DNA from: Verrucomicrobiota bacterium
GTDB lineage: Bacteria; Verrucomicrobiota; Verrucomicrobiia; Opitutales; Opitutaceae
NCBI GenBank assembly: GCA_023433275.1
Contig: JAEZDN010000028.1
Location: 1-22,714 of the forward strand
Length of the DNA stretch: 22,714 nucleotides
Reading direction: 5' to 3'
Position numbers and translations under genes: made by a program. The notes below the pieces were generated by a model. It had not been told where the DNA came from. It ran no database searches and saw only the letters and a list, made by a program, of their open reading frames with translations. Below are positions 16,401-22,714 of the stretch, one piece after another. Each line of letters opens with the position of its first letter. Position 1 is the stretch's first letter.

Positions 16401-17307
16401 CCTCCTCGACCAACCCGCATTCCGCGTCCTGCTGCCCGCGTCCGTGCATCCCGCCAACCCCGAACACGCGGCAGGCCGGTTGAGCCGGGGTCTCCAATCC
16501 CACTGGCCCTGGCTGGCCGGCGCCGGCGTGCTGCTTCTGCTCGTCGGCGTCGGAGTAGTGGCAACGCGCGGTTCTCCCGCGCCCACACTCGCGACCTTGC
16601 CGATCTGGGCCGGCCGCGGGCCCGCCTGGTTCGCCCTGGCCGTCGGCGTCGCCAGCGCGCTCGGACTCTCGGGCTGGAACAGCCCCCTGGCCTTCGACCG
16701 CAATTCGCGCTGGCAGGAACTCCTGGGCGGCAACGCCGCCATCACCGGCGTGACCTTCGCCTTCACCACGCCGTCGGAATTCGGCCCCGAGCGCCTGCAG
16801 GGCGCCGCGCCCCTCAGCCCGATCGAGGTGCGCAATCGTTTCTACGGCACCGCTCCCGCCGGGCCCGCCTTTACCGGCACCGTGCTCAGTTCCCCCTTCG
16901 TGCTGACCAAACCGCGGCTGGTCGTGCCCATCGCCGGTTATCCCACGGGCGATGGCAACGGGCTGCGCCTCCGGCTGCTCGATGCCAACGGCGAGTGGCA
17001 CGGCGAGGAAATCGGTTGCCCCGGCCCGAACCAGGATGGCATCGCCTACTGGATGGTCGATGTCACCGCCCACGTCGGACGAAGCGCCCGCCTCGTGCTC
17101 TACGACGGTCGCGCCGGTGTCCAGGGCTGGGTCGCCGCCGCGCCACCCATTCCAACCGATAATCCCGCCCTCGCCGCGCAACTGGCCCAGCGCCTGCAGC
17201 TTGAAACCCATGGCCGGTTGCACGCCTCGCTCGGCGTGATCGCTCTCGTTTCCTTCCTGGTCGCCTTCGCGTTCTGGCGGTCCCGCCCGCCGTCGGCTTT
17301 GGAGTAG
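13465..17307 (+). CDS. Giant two-module membrane protein (fused GT-C-like units)
   Basis: This single 1280-residue frame starts 25 bp after the previous gene. Module 1 (about 1-520) has IHDDKLFLQLADHLLAGNWL (37-56) and FTLAKGPLFSVFLA in the first external loop, many membrane spans, and a large soluble insertion (about 238-433). Module 2 (about 570-1000) restarts with a new first span, FNDQWIIEAEQL (593-604), MPHFEHLPVWTRLL (620-633 region) and RWDPLVQMTVNAALH, then about nine spans. Two further spans lie near 1013-1070, then a beta-rich segment (about 1133-1226, ending GWVAAAPP) and a final membrane helix (about 1256-1273). Each module looks like a stand-alone bacterial membrane protein type, so this is probably a gene fusion. 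The enzymatic role is unproven; I see no frameshift. Confidence 0.85.
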   Translation: MPADAVNRRLLWAALALTAAKVWLTGGQTIYAIGPAIHDDKLFLQLADHLLAGNWLGPYNQFTLAKGPLFSVFLAGVFWLGLPLLLAQQLVYAGACAAVTRALAPWLRSGWSQFTLYVVLLANPMSYDAGNLSRLMRQNIYTPLALLVFAGLVTLYARRRESGRRQAGPAILAGLALGLFWITREESVWLLPAVGLALLGLVASLRGEWSIRWRPLVSSFSLLLLTALLPLLVVCTLNWRHYGWFGSVEFRASEFKAAYGALTRLQAGPKVEHVTITRQMREAAYEHSPAFARIRPHFEGEIGQHWFDASVAPLSERQIRGGWFMWAMRDAVAAAGLAPSAGEALRYYQQVADEINAACDAGRVPSLPRRSGFLPPLDRDSFRPILDGALLYADYFIGFKGFTAHSLDSVGDYAELKPFRDLVGTRLSHAPRSPDPFPPNQGVLAGRQVQWLHALGLGTATVLRWLGPVLLLVGLARLIEALVTRRVTFLLGLAAALLASCLAYFAINVLVHVTSFYNMTPAAMAAAYPLYLLALVAIGADAATAWTATPAPGSAAAPVASRRWRGLIAAGAALVVIAARLREIHLFASDVPFNDQWIIEAEQLIAPWLHGVLRPWVFLMPHFEHLPVWTRLLSWVQVAITERWDPLVQMTVNAALHGGFIWLATRWAWQSFSPRPAAFATVVLLLGGALPFAWENIAWGFQSQFPLALIFLVLHVVGACTHPAGSRAWWWAQVAGLAGLFTLASMWLAPLAVVAAHLWSRHDDRREWAVPAAIALLGAALLAIIHLVSPAGHSFAHAARSPLELVHSALHLLGWPSVLPGAAALVQLPWLLHAVRLRASFRASDADRVIFALGLWNAAHALGLAFARTGDSADHVSRYGDLFFIGVLAGSLALARLVASTPRRPIYLLGAFVWCALVAAGLVERATEGHARYFHENAAKHAALRRDAVQAYLARGDRTLLEQEETRWVLTQSTDVLTTLLDQPAFRVLLPASVHPANPEHAAGRLSRGLQSHWPWLAGAGVLLLLVGVGVVATRGSPAPTLATLPIWAGRGPAWFALAVGVASALGLSGWNSPLAFDRNSRWQELLGGNAAITGVTFAFTTPSEFGPERLQGAAPLSPIEVRNRFYGTAPAGPAFTGTVLSSPFVLTKPRLVVPIAGYPTGDGNGLRLRLLDANGEWHGEEIGCPGPNQDGIAYWMVDVTAHVGRSARLVLYDGRAGVQGWVAAAPPIPTDNPALAAQLAQRLQLETHGRLHASLGVIALVSFLVAFAFWRSRPPSALE

Positions 17308-17398
17308 AGGGTCTAAACTGAACTGTAGCCGCGTGGGTGAGGCTTTTTGGAGGGTCGCCGCTTGCGACGGCCTCATGCGCGAGGGAAAAACTTGGCGC

Positions 17399-17410
17399 CC
17401 CGCTAGCGGG
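17399..17410. promoter_or_regulatory. 12-bp perfect palindrome upstream of the sigma gene
   Basis: cccgctagcggg is a perfect inverted repeat about 50 bp upstream of the sigma-factor start, in the gap separating the glycan gene run from the Fec-type operon. It could be an operator or part of a hairpin; no T-run follows, so an intrinsic terminator is unlikely. A second small hairpin (gtcgc-cgctt-gcgac) lies about 30 bp further upstream. Confidence 0.3.
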
Positions 17411-17424
17411 TCCGATGGCGAACG

Positions 17425-17454
17425 TTGTCAGGATCGGATGAAGTGCTATCTGAT
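17425..17454 (+). promoter_or_regulatory. Possible promoter of the sigma/fecR/receptor operon
   Basis: TTGTCA (17425-17430) matches the -35 consensus at five of six positions. Candidate -10 boxes are TATCTG (17447-17452, 16-nt spacer) or TCTGAT (17449-17454, 18-nt spacer), both poor. If used, transcription would start close to the ATGs at 17455 and 17461, giving a nearly leaderless message. This is a by-eye call only. Confidence 0.25.
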
Positions 17455-18012
17455 ATGACCATGTCCGAGCCGCCCCCCTCCAAGGATTTCACCGGACTCT
17501 ACCGGAAAACCGTGGCGCCGCTCCGTCGTCACCTCGCCCGGATCCTCGGCAACACGGCCGAGGCCCAGGATGTGGCCCACGACGCCTACCTGCGCGTCTA
17601 CCCGACCGTCGCCCGCCAGGAGGCCGAAAAGCCCGAGGCCCTCCTCTACACCACCGCGCGCCGCCTCGCTTTCAACCGCCTGAAACGCCGCCGCATCGCC
17701 CCTTTCAGCTCCCAAGCCGCCGCCGACGCCCAGCTGGTTTCCCCTGCTCCCGGCGTCGCCCAACAAGTCATGGCCCGCCAGGAACTGCAGCAATTGGAAC
17801 AGGCCATCGCCGCCCTGCCCGAGGGCTGCCGCACCGTCCTGCTCCTCCGGAAGATCGAGCTCCTCTCGCACCAGGAAATTTCCCAGCGCCTCGGCATCGC
17901 CATCAGCACGGTCGAGAAACAACACGCGCGCGCGCTCCGCCTCCTGCGCGCCTCCCTCCAGGCCCCCGCGGCCGAGCCACGCACCGCCCCCGTCCAGGAG
18001 GCCCAGCCATGA
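17455..18012 (+). CDS. ECF RNA polymerase sigma factor (FecI-like)
   Basis: This 185-residue sigma-70-family factor directs RNA polymerase to its own target promoters and is normally held or activated by the FecR protein encoded next to it. Region 2 spans about 14-80 (LYRKTVAPLRRHLARILGN, AQDVAHDAYLRVY, LLYTTARRLAFNRLKRRR) and region 4 about 113-165 (ALPEGCRTVLLLRKIELLSH, QEISQRLGIAISTVEKQHAR). Regions 1 and 3 are absent, as in ECF factors. ATG at 17455 or 17461 is preferred over an in-frame TTG at 17425, since region 2 begins shortly after; neither has a strong Shine-Dalgarno. Its stop overlaps the fecR start (ATGA), indicating translational coupling. Confidence 0.9.
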   Translation: MTMSEPPPSKDFTGLYRKTVAPLRRHLARILGNTAEAQDVAHDAYLRVYPTVARQEAEKPEALLYTTARRLAFNRLKRRRIAPFSSQAAADAQLVSPAPGVAQQVMARQELQQLEQAIAALPEGCRTVLLLRKIELLSHQEISQRLGIAISTVEKQHARALRLLRASLQAPAAEPRTAPVQEAQP

Positions 18013-19007
18013 TCCCTTCCTCTCCCCTTTCCCCGACCCGCGACGAGCAGGCTTCGCTCTGGGCCGCCCGGCTCGATGGTTCCGTGCTCTCGGCCGAGGA
18101 CCGCTCCGCCCTCGATGCCTGGCTCGCGGCCGACCCGGAGAACCGCCGCCTCCTCTCCACCTACTGCCAATTTTCCGCCGATCTCGAACAGCAGCTGCCG
18201 TTGCTTGCAGGGGTCAGGGACGAGTTGGCGGAAACCCAAATCACCGCAAAGGCTGCCCGATCGTCTCCCTGGTTGCGCTGGCCGGCATTGGCCGGGGCAA
18301 CGCTGGCGGCGGCCGCCGCCCTCGCGGTTTTTCTGTGGCCGGTCCGGCCACAGAATCATTTCCAAAACCTGGCCACCCCGGTCGCCGCCCGCCAGTCGCA
18401 CACGCTGGCCGACGGCTCCCTCGTCGAGCTGAACGCCCAGACCGCCGCCGCCATCGAGTTCAGCGCCACCGAACGGCGCGTCCGCCTCGCCGGCGGCGAG
18501 GCCTTCTTCCGCGTCACGCCCGACGCCGATCGCCCGTTCTTCGTGGAAACCCCCGCCGGCTCCATCCGCGTCACCGGCACCCAGTTCAATGTCCGTGCCG
18601 ACTCCCCCGGCCGCCTCGAGGTGACCGTCCAGGAAGGCTCCGTCCAGGTGCGGGCCGGCGCCGCAACCACCACGCGCCGGCTTTCGCCCGGGGAACGACT
18701 CGTGCGGGCCGACGACACTGTGAGCGTCACCACGCTTTCCCCTTCCGAACTCGAGGAAAGCCTCGCCTGGCGCCGCGGCCAGATCGTCTTCGCCGACACG
18801 CCGCTGCGCGAGGCGCTGGACCACTTCGCCCGCTATCACGGCCGAACCCTCACCGCCTCCGACGCCGCCGCGCGGCAACGCGTGGGTGGACGCTACAGCC
18901 TCGATGACCTCAACGGCTTCCTCGCCGACATCGAGGAACCCCTGGGAATTCGCTTCACCCGCGGCACCGACGGCAGCATTCACGCCACGCCCACCCGCAC
19001 TCCCTGA
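18009..19007 (+). CDS. FecR-family anti-sigma / sensor protein
   Basis: This 332-residue single-span protein of the cytoplasmic membrane relays a signal from the receptor's STN domain to the sigma factor. An N-terminal cytoplasmic helical domain (about 12-55: QASLWAARLDG, AEDRSALDAWLAADPENRRL) binds the sigma factor in this family. One membrane span follows (about 90-111). The periplasmic FecR domain is at about 125-220 (HTLADGSLVELNAQT, ERRVRLAGGEAFFRV, IRVTGTQFNVRA, VTVQEGSVQVRAG). A C-terminal STN-like segment (about 258-325: FADTPLREALDHFARYHGR, GGRYSLDDLNGFLADIEE) is common in FecR proteins that pair with TonB-dependent transducers. It overlaps the sigma gene by 4 bp and precedes the receptor by 20 bp. 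Confidence 0.93.
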   Translation: MIPSSPLSPTRDEQASLWAARLDGSVLSAEDRSALDAWLAADPENRRLLSTYCQFSADLEQQLPLLAGVRDELAETQITAKAARSSPWLRWPALAGATLAAAAALAVFLWPVRPQNHFQNLATPVAARQSHTLADGSLVELNAQTAAAIEFSATERRVRLAGGEAFFRVTPDADRPFFVETPAGSIRVTGTQFNVRADSPGRLEVTVQEGSVQVRAGAATTTRRLSPGERLVRADDTVSVTTLSPSELEESLAWRRGQIVFADTPLREALDHFARYHGRTLTASDAAARQRVGGRYSLDDLNGFLADIEEPLGIRFTRGTDGSIHATPTRTP

Positions 19008-19027
19008 ACGTAGCCGTTCCCCCGGTC

Positions 19028-22000
19028 GTGCGTCCCTTCCCCGTCCTCCACCGCTTCCTGATCGCGGCGCTAGGCCTGATGCTGGCCACGTCGACGATGG
19101 GCGCGCCGGTGAAGTTCGACCTGCCCCCGCACGCCTCCGGCGCCGAAGCCCTGCTCGCGTTCTCCCGCCAGGCCGGCGTCGAGGTGCTCTACTCCTTCGA
19201 CGATCTCCGACAGGTTCCCACCCCCGCCGTCGGCGGCGAGCACGAACCCGCCGCCGCGCTGCAACTTCTCCTCCGCGACACCGGTTTCTCGGCCCGCCGC
19301 AACCTGCGCGGAAAATTCGTGATCTCCCGGTCCGCGCAACCCACCGGTTCCCTCGAGGGCACTCTGCTCACGCCGGACGGCGAACCCGCGCGGCACCTGC
19401 CCGTTGCCCTGGCCGGCACGCGCTTCCGCACCACCACGGACGAACGCGGTGCCTTCGTCTTCCCCGCCCTGCCACCCCAACGCTACCGCCTCTTCACCGG
19501 CGGCCCGGGCTTCCGTCTCCTGGAACATGCGGATCTCGACGTCGCGAGCGGCCGCCCGCTCATCCTTCCTCCGCTCCGGCTTCAGGCCGCGGATGATATC
19601 ACCGTGCTCGATCCCTACGTCGTGCGCGAACGCCACGATCGCCTGCCCATCGGCGAGGGCGCCGGCGCCGCGCCCCGTCGCGCGGCGGGCAACCTCGACC
19701 TTCCCCGCACCGCGGACAACGCCATGCCGTTCACCCTCTTCACCCGCGAGCAAATCGCCCGCAGCGGAGTCGTGCAGCTCAACGAGTTTCTCCAGCGTGA
19801 ACTCCTGGAATCCACCACCGCTCCGCCCCCCGAGCAGAATGGCAATGCGGGCAGCATCGTCACCGGCAGCTCCAACCTCAAGATGCGCGGCTACGAGTCC
19901 GAGGACGAAACCGTCATCCTCGTCAACGGCCGCCGCCTGCCCGAGACGTTCACCAGCTCGATCGGCCAGCTCGGCGCGCCCGACGTCAACCTGGTCCCCC
20001 TCGCCCTCGTTCAGCAGATCGAGGTCCTCCCCGCCTCCGCCTCCGCCCTCTACAGCGGCAACGCCGTCGGCGGCGTCATCAACATCGTCCTTACCCCGGA
20101 GACCGACGGCACCGAGCTCCGCACCACCTACACGAACGCGCTGGACGGTTTCGATGCCGCGCAATCCTCCGTGTCCCTGTCCCACGGTCGCACGCTGCTC
20201 GACGGGAAACTTCGCCTGCGGTTGAACGCCACGGTCACACGCACCGCCCCGCCGGTCGAACGTGACCTCGGCTACCAACGCGCCCGGCTGGCGCGCACCC
20301 CGCCATCCTTCGAGCCGCGCGAAACACCCAACGTCACCTCCGCCGACGGTTCCCCCCTCGAGGCCCTCGGGCCGGGTGCGAGTCCATTCACCTCCGTCGC
20401 ACCGGGCGCCGACGGCCTCGGCGGTCTCGCCGCGTTCGCGGGCCGCAACGGCCAGTACAGCACGGGCCTGTTCGACGCGCCCGGTGGTTTAGCCACCTCG
20501 CTCAACTCGGTGGACTACGTCTTCGGCCGCCGGCAACGCCGCGCGTCCTGGTACGGCTCCGCCGTCTGGGATGTCACGCCGTGGCTCCAACTGGGCCTCG
20601 ACGCGACCCACGGGCGCACCGTGATCCATCGCGGACACGACGTCTTTTCCGCCGCCCTGGATCTACCGGCGAGTTCCGCCTTCAATCCTTTCGGCGAGGA
20701 CGTCCGCGTCGCGCTCCACGAAACCGCGCCCCGGCTCGGCGGAAAATACAACGAGGCACGACTCGAATCGTCCTCGCTCGTTGCCGGCGCGTTGCTTCGG
20801 CTGCCCGCGGACTGGCGGCTCACGCTCGATGCCCAATACGCCCGCAATGTCGCGCGCTACCGCGGCCTCGTCGGCGTCGATCCGGATCGCTGGCAGCAAT
20901 TGGTGGACGAGGGACTTTATCAACCCCTGCGCGACACGCAGCGCCACGGTCCGCCGCCGGAATTCTACGACCGCGCCCTCATCTATCACCGCGCGCCAGG
21001 CGAGTTTGTGAAGCTGGGCGACTATCATGCCATCGAGGGCGCCATCCGCGTGACCCACGAGGCCCTGCAGTTGCCCACGGGCGAGGGCACGGTGAACCTC
21101 GGCACGGATTACCGCCTCACCGACCTTGCGCCCTACACCGCCGAGCCGCGCTACGCCGACGGTTCCCCGGCCGGCGAGGTCGTCCGCTGGACGGGACGCA
21201 CGCTCGAGCGCATGAGCGTCTTCGGCGAGATCCAGGCGCCGCTGGTGCCCGCACGTCACCTCCCCCGCGCCATCACGGCCGTCGAAACCGACACCGCCGT
21301 CCGCTACATCATCTCCGCCCAGTCCAATGAAACGAGCGTGGCCCCGACGTTTGGCCTCAAGGTCGATTTCCGCGCGGGCTTCGCGCTGCGCGCCTCGTAC
21401 ACGACCTCGAACCGCTTTCCCACCGCCGTCATGGGCCGACCACTCACGGAGGGCAGCGGCGGTGGCTCGGGCGCCGATCTCATCAGCATCTTCGACCCGT
21501 TGCGCGGCGAGCGCTACCTCACCGAGGCGCGGGTCGCGATCAACCCCAACGTGCGCCCCGAATCGGCCGCGACCCAGACCGCCGGCATCATCTACACCCG
21601 CGGGCGCTCCCATCGTTTCCGCGCTTCGCTCGATTTCGCCGACACCACGAAGACCAACGAGTTCATCATGCTCGAGCCCGAGGGATTGCTGAATCTCGAG
21701 TCCGCCTTTCCCGATCGCGTCCTCCGCCGCCCTGCCGGCACCGGTCGCATCACCACCCTGCTCACGGGCGCGGCCAACGCCGCGCGACGCCACTCGCAAA
21801 ACTGGAATCTCGCCGCCGAATACGCCGTCCCCGAACTCGCGGGCGGCGTCCTTGAACTCCGCGGCCGCTGGGTCTGGTTCCAGCGCTACGATCGCCAGCT
21901 GTTCCCCAACTCTCCCGTCGTGGATCAACTCGGCCGTCCCGACGGCACCGCGCCGGGCCTCCTGCGCCACCGGCTGACCTTCGGCGCCGCCTGGTCCAAG

Positions 22001-22309
22001 CCGGCCTGGGGCTTCGGCGTGGACGGCCATTACCTCGGCGCGCGCACGTTGCCCGCGAGTGTGCACGCCGCCCAAGGCAGCGATCACATCCGGCCCTACT
22101 GGCAGTTCGACGCCTTCACCCAGGTCGACCTCACGCGCTGGCTCCCGCCGCTGTCCGACCGATTCCGTCTCCATGCCCAGGTGCGCGTCAACAATCTCTC
22201 CGGTTTCGACTTCCCCAAATACGTCAACGACATCTCGGGCGCCGGCGTCCAGGCCTACGGCGATTGGCGCGGCCGCACTTTTTCCCTCAGCGTGACGGCG
22301 AGCTTCTAG
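19028..22309 (+). CDS. TonB-dependent outer-membrane receptor/transducer with STN domain
   Basis: This 1093-residue protein is predicted to import an unknown substrate across the outer membrane and to signal to FecR. Order: signal peptide (1-26, cleavage near TMGA), STN domain (about 27-103, FDLPPHASGAEALLAFSRQ, VEVLYSFDDL, GKFVIS), carboxypeptidase-regulatory-like domain (about 107-187, GTLLTPDGEPARHLPVALAG, TTDERGAFVFPALP), TonB-box-like ITVLDPYVV (191-199), plug (about 220-357, SSNLKMRGYESEDETVILVN, GRRLPE, ASALYSGNAVGGVINIVL), then a beta-barrel ending with the usual C-terminal Phe (FSLSVTASF). The GTG at 19028 gives a complete signal peptide; the ATG at 19078 would cut it short. The last gene of the Fec-type unit. 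Substrate is not evident: iron chelates and glycans are both possible for this class. Confidence 0.93.
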   Translation: MRPFPVLHRFLIAALGLMLATSTMGAPVKFDLPPHASGAEALLAFSRQAGVEVLYSFDDLRQVPTPAVGGEHEPAAALQLLLRDTGFSARRNLRGKFVISRSAQPTGSLEGTLLTPDGEPARHLPVALAGTRFRTTTDERGAFVFPALPPQRYRLFTGGPGFRLLEHADLDVASGRPLILPPLRLQAADDITVLDPYVVRERHDRLPIGEGAGAAPRRAAGNLDLPRTADNAMPFTLFTREQIARSGVVQLNEFLQRELLESTTAPPPEQNGNAGSIVTGSSNLKMRGYESEDETVILVNGRRLPETFTSSIGQLGAPDVNLVPLALVQQIEVLPASASALYSGNAVGGVINIVLTPETDGTELRTTYTNALDGFDAAQSSVSLSHGRTLLDGKLRLRLNATVTRTAPPVERDLGYQRARLARTPPSFEPRETPNVTSADGSPLEALGPGASPFTSVAPGADGLGGLAAFAGRNGQYSTGLFDAPGGLATSLNSVDYVFGRRQRRASWYGSAVWDVTPWLQLGLDATHGRTVIHRGHDVFSAALDLPASSAFNPFGEDVRVALHETAPRLGGKYNEARLESSSLVAGALLRLPADWRLTLDAQYARNVARYRGLVGVDPDRWQQLVDEGLYQPLRDTQRHGPPPEFYDRALIYHRAPGEFVKLGDYHAIEGAIRVTHEALQLPTGEGTVNLGTDYRLTDLAPYTAEPRYADGSPAGEVVRWTGRTLERMSVFGEIQAPLVPARHLPRAITAVETDTAVRYIISAQSNETSVAPTFGLKVDFRAGFALRASYTTSNRFPTAVMGRPLTEGSGGGSGADLISIFDPLRGERYLTEARVAINPNVRPESAATQTAGIIYTRGRSHRFRASLDFADTTKTNEFIMLEPEGLLNLESAFPDRVLRRPAGTGRITTLLTGAANAARRHSQNWNLAAEYAVPELAGGVLELRGRWVWFQRYDRQLFPNSPVVDQLGRPDGTAPGLLRHRLTFGAAWSKPAWGFGVDGHYLGARTLPASVHAAQGSDHIRPYWQFDAFTQVDLTRWLPPLSDRFRLHAQVRVNNLSGFDFPKYVNDISGAGVQAYGDWRGRTFSLSVTASF

Positions 22310-22343
22310 GGCAACTTAGCGTGCCTCCGTGGCGTTGGATCTC

Positions 22344-22481
22344 ATCCGCATCACCTTGTGGGCCGGGTGCCCCCACCCGGCATTCCCCCGCATGGCTCCC
22401 GCTCCGAAGGGACTTCCGATCTTCCCTGCCCTGCTCCCCTTCATTGCAGGGGCGCGGCTCGACCGCGCCCTGCTCTCGCGG
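22344..22481. repeat. Degenerate tandem unit, copy 1
   Basis: This non-coding unit of about 138 bp contains, in order, 'atccgcatcac.ttgtgggccgggtgc', 'cggcattcccc', 'gcatggctcccgctcc', a variable stretch, and 'tcattg.aggggcgcggctcg'. It is repeated at 22513-22650 with an offset of 167-169 bp. It holds a perfect 8-bp-stem hairpin (22362-22369 with 22374-22381) and the first half of the palindromic repeat (stem 22450-22457 with 22463-22470). It starts 34 bp after the receptor's stop, so its hairpins may end that transcript, though no T-run follows. Confidence 0.75.
22362..22381. terminator. Hairpin downstream of the receptor gene
   Basis: gccgggtg and cacccggc form a perfect 8-bp stem with a 4-nt loop, 53 bp after the receptor stop. 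The same hairpin recurs at 22531-22550 with one loop change. Without a U-tract it is at best a Rho-assisted or mRNA-stabilising structure, and it may simply be a dispersed palindromic repeat. Confidence 0.35.
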
Positions 22482-22512
22482 ATGAACGCTGATCAAGCCC
22501 ACGTTGGGCCAC

Positions 22513-22650
22513 ATCCGCATCACGTTGTGGGCCGGGTGCCCTCACCCGGCATTCCCCGCATGGCTCCCGCTCCAGCACGGACTTCCAACCGCCCTATCCT
22601 GATCCCCTCATTGTAGGGGCGCGGCTCGACCGCGCCCTTTTCCCGCTGCG
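22513..22650. repeat. Degenerate tandem unit, copy 2
   Basis: This is the second copy of the unit at 22344-22481, with small substitutions and indels concentrated in the middle. It includes the hairpin 22531-22550 and runs directly into a full palindromic repeat at the right edge. Confidence 0.75.
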
Positions 22651-22685
22651 CAAACCACCGGCGTGGACGCGCCACGCCCCTACAA
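22611..22685. repeat. Palindromic interspersed repeat, full copy at right edge
   Basis: The outer arms ttgtaggggcg (22611-22621) and cgcccctacaa (22675-22685) are exact reverse complements. Inside are the same two hairpins as at 3-110: stem 22617-22624 with 22630-22637, and stem 22660-22666 with 22672-22678. The connecting segment 'cccttttc.cgctgcg' is also shared. This is the same dispersed family as at the left edge of the window. The remaining bases to 22714 show nothing else. Confidence 0.8.
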
Positions 22686-22714
22686 CGGAACAATTCGCCC
22701 GCGCGCCCGGCAAA

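Noticed and set aside
17308..17454. Intrinsic terminator after the giant gene
   Set aside because: Only a 5-bp-stem hairpin without a T-run was found; not enough to call a terminator.

Overview
The window is GC-rich, with long overlapping shadow frames on both strands, and looks like chromosome of a Verrucomicrobiota bacterium, most likely Opitutaceae. The pointers are an ECF sigma / FecR / TonB-dependent receptor trio whose receptor carries an N-terminal STN domain, a carboxypeptidase-regulatory-like domain and a 'VLDPYVV' TonB-box-like motif, plus copies of a short GC-rich palindromic repeat ('aggggcgcggct..accgcgccc' and 'ggcgtgg..ccacgcc') of a kind I associate with that family. The taxonomic call is inference from memory, not a database match.

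Layout. 1-697 holds no intact gene: it has palindromic repeats and a small, internally deleted insertion-sequence remnant nested between 39-bp inverted arms. 698-3160 (minus strand) encodes an 820-residue membrane protein of unknown function. From 3393 onward every gene is on the plus strand. A bactoprenol-type GT2 glycosyltransferase (3393-4367), a WecD-like acetyltransferase (4354-5097) and a WecE-like aminotransferase (5094-6230) overlap one another. They are followed by an 820-residue paralogue of the minus-strand gene (6264-8726), a GT39/ArnT-like membrane protein (8951-11041), a 785-residue membrane protein with a C-terminal beta-rich domain (11082-13439) and a 1280-residue protein that looks like a fusion of two membrane glycosyltransferase-like modules (13465-17307). 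After a 147-bp gap comes the ECF sigma factor, FecR anti-sigma and TonB-dependent receptor unit (17455-22309). 22310-22714 is a non-coding, repeat-filled tail with a degenerate tandem duplication of about 138 bp and the same palindromic repeat family as at the left edge.

How the genes may work together. WecE and WecD make dTDP-4-acetamido-4,6-dideoxy-D-galactose (dTDP-Fuc4NAc) from dTDP-4-keto-6-deoxyglucose. The GT2 enzyme resembles ArnC/GtrB, which load a sugar onto undecaprenyl phosphate at the inner face of the cytoplasmic membrane. The five large multi-span proteins have the GT-C-like layout: acidic residues in the first external loop, a long membrane domain, then a large extracytoplasmic domain. 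GT-C enzymes use lipid-linked sugars outside the membrane. The simplest reading is a multi-enzyme system that decorates an envelope glycan or protein with Fuc4NAc or a related sugar. The dTDP-sugar precursor genes (rmlA/rmlB), a flippase and a WecF homologue are not in the window. The Fec-type unit is probably a separate nutrient-uptake or signalling module; a functional link to the glycan locus is unproven.
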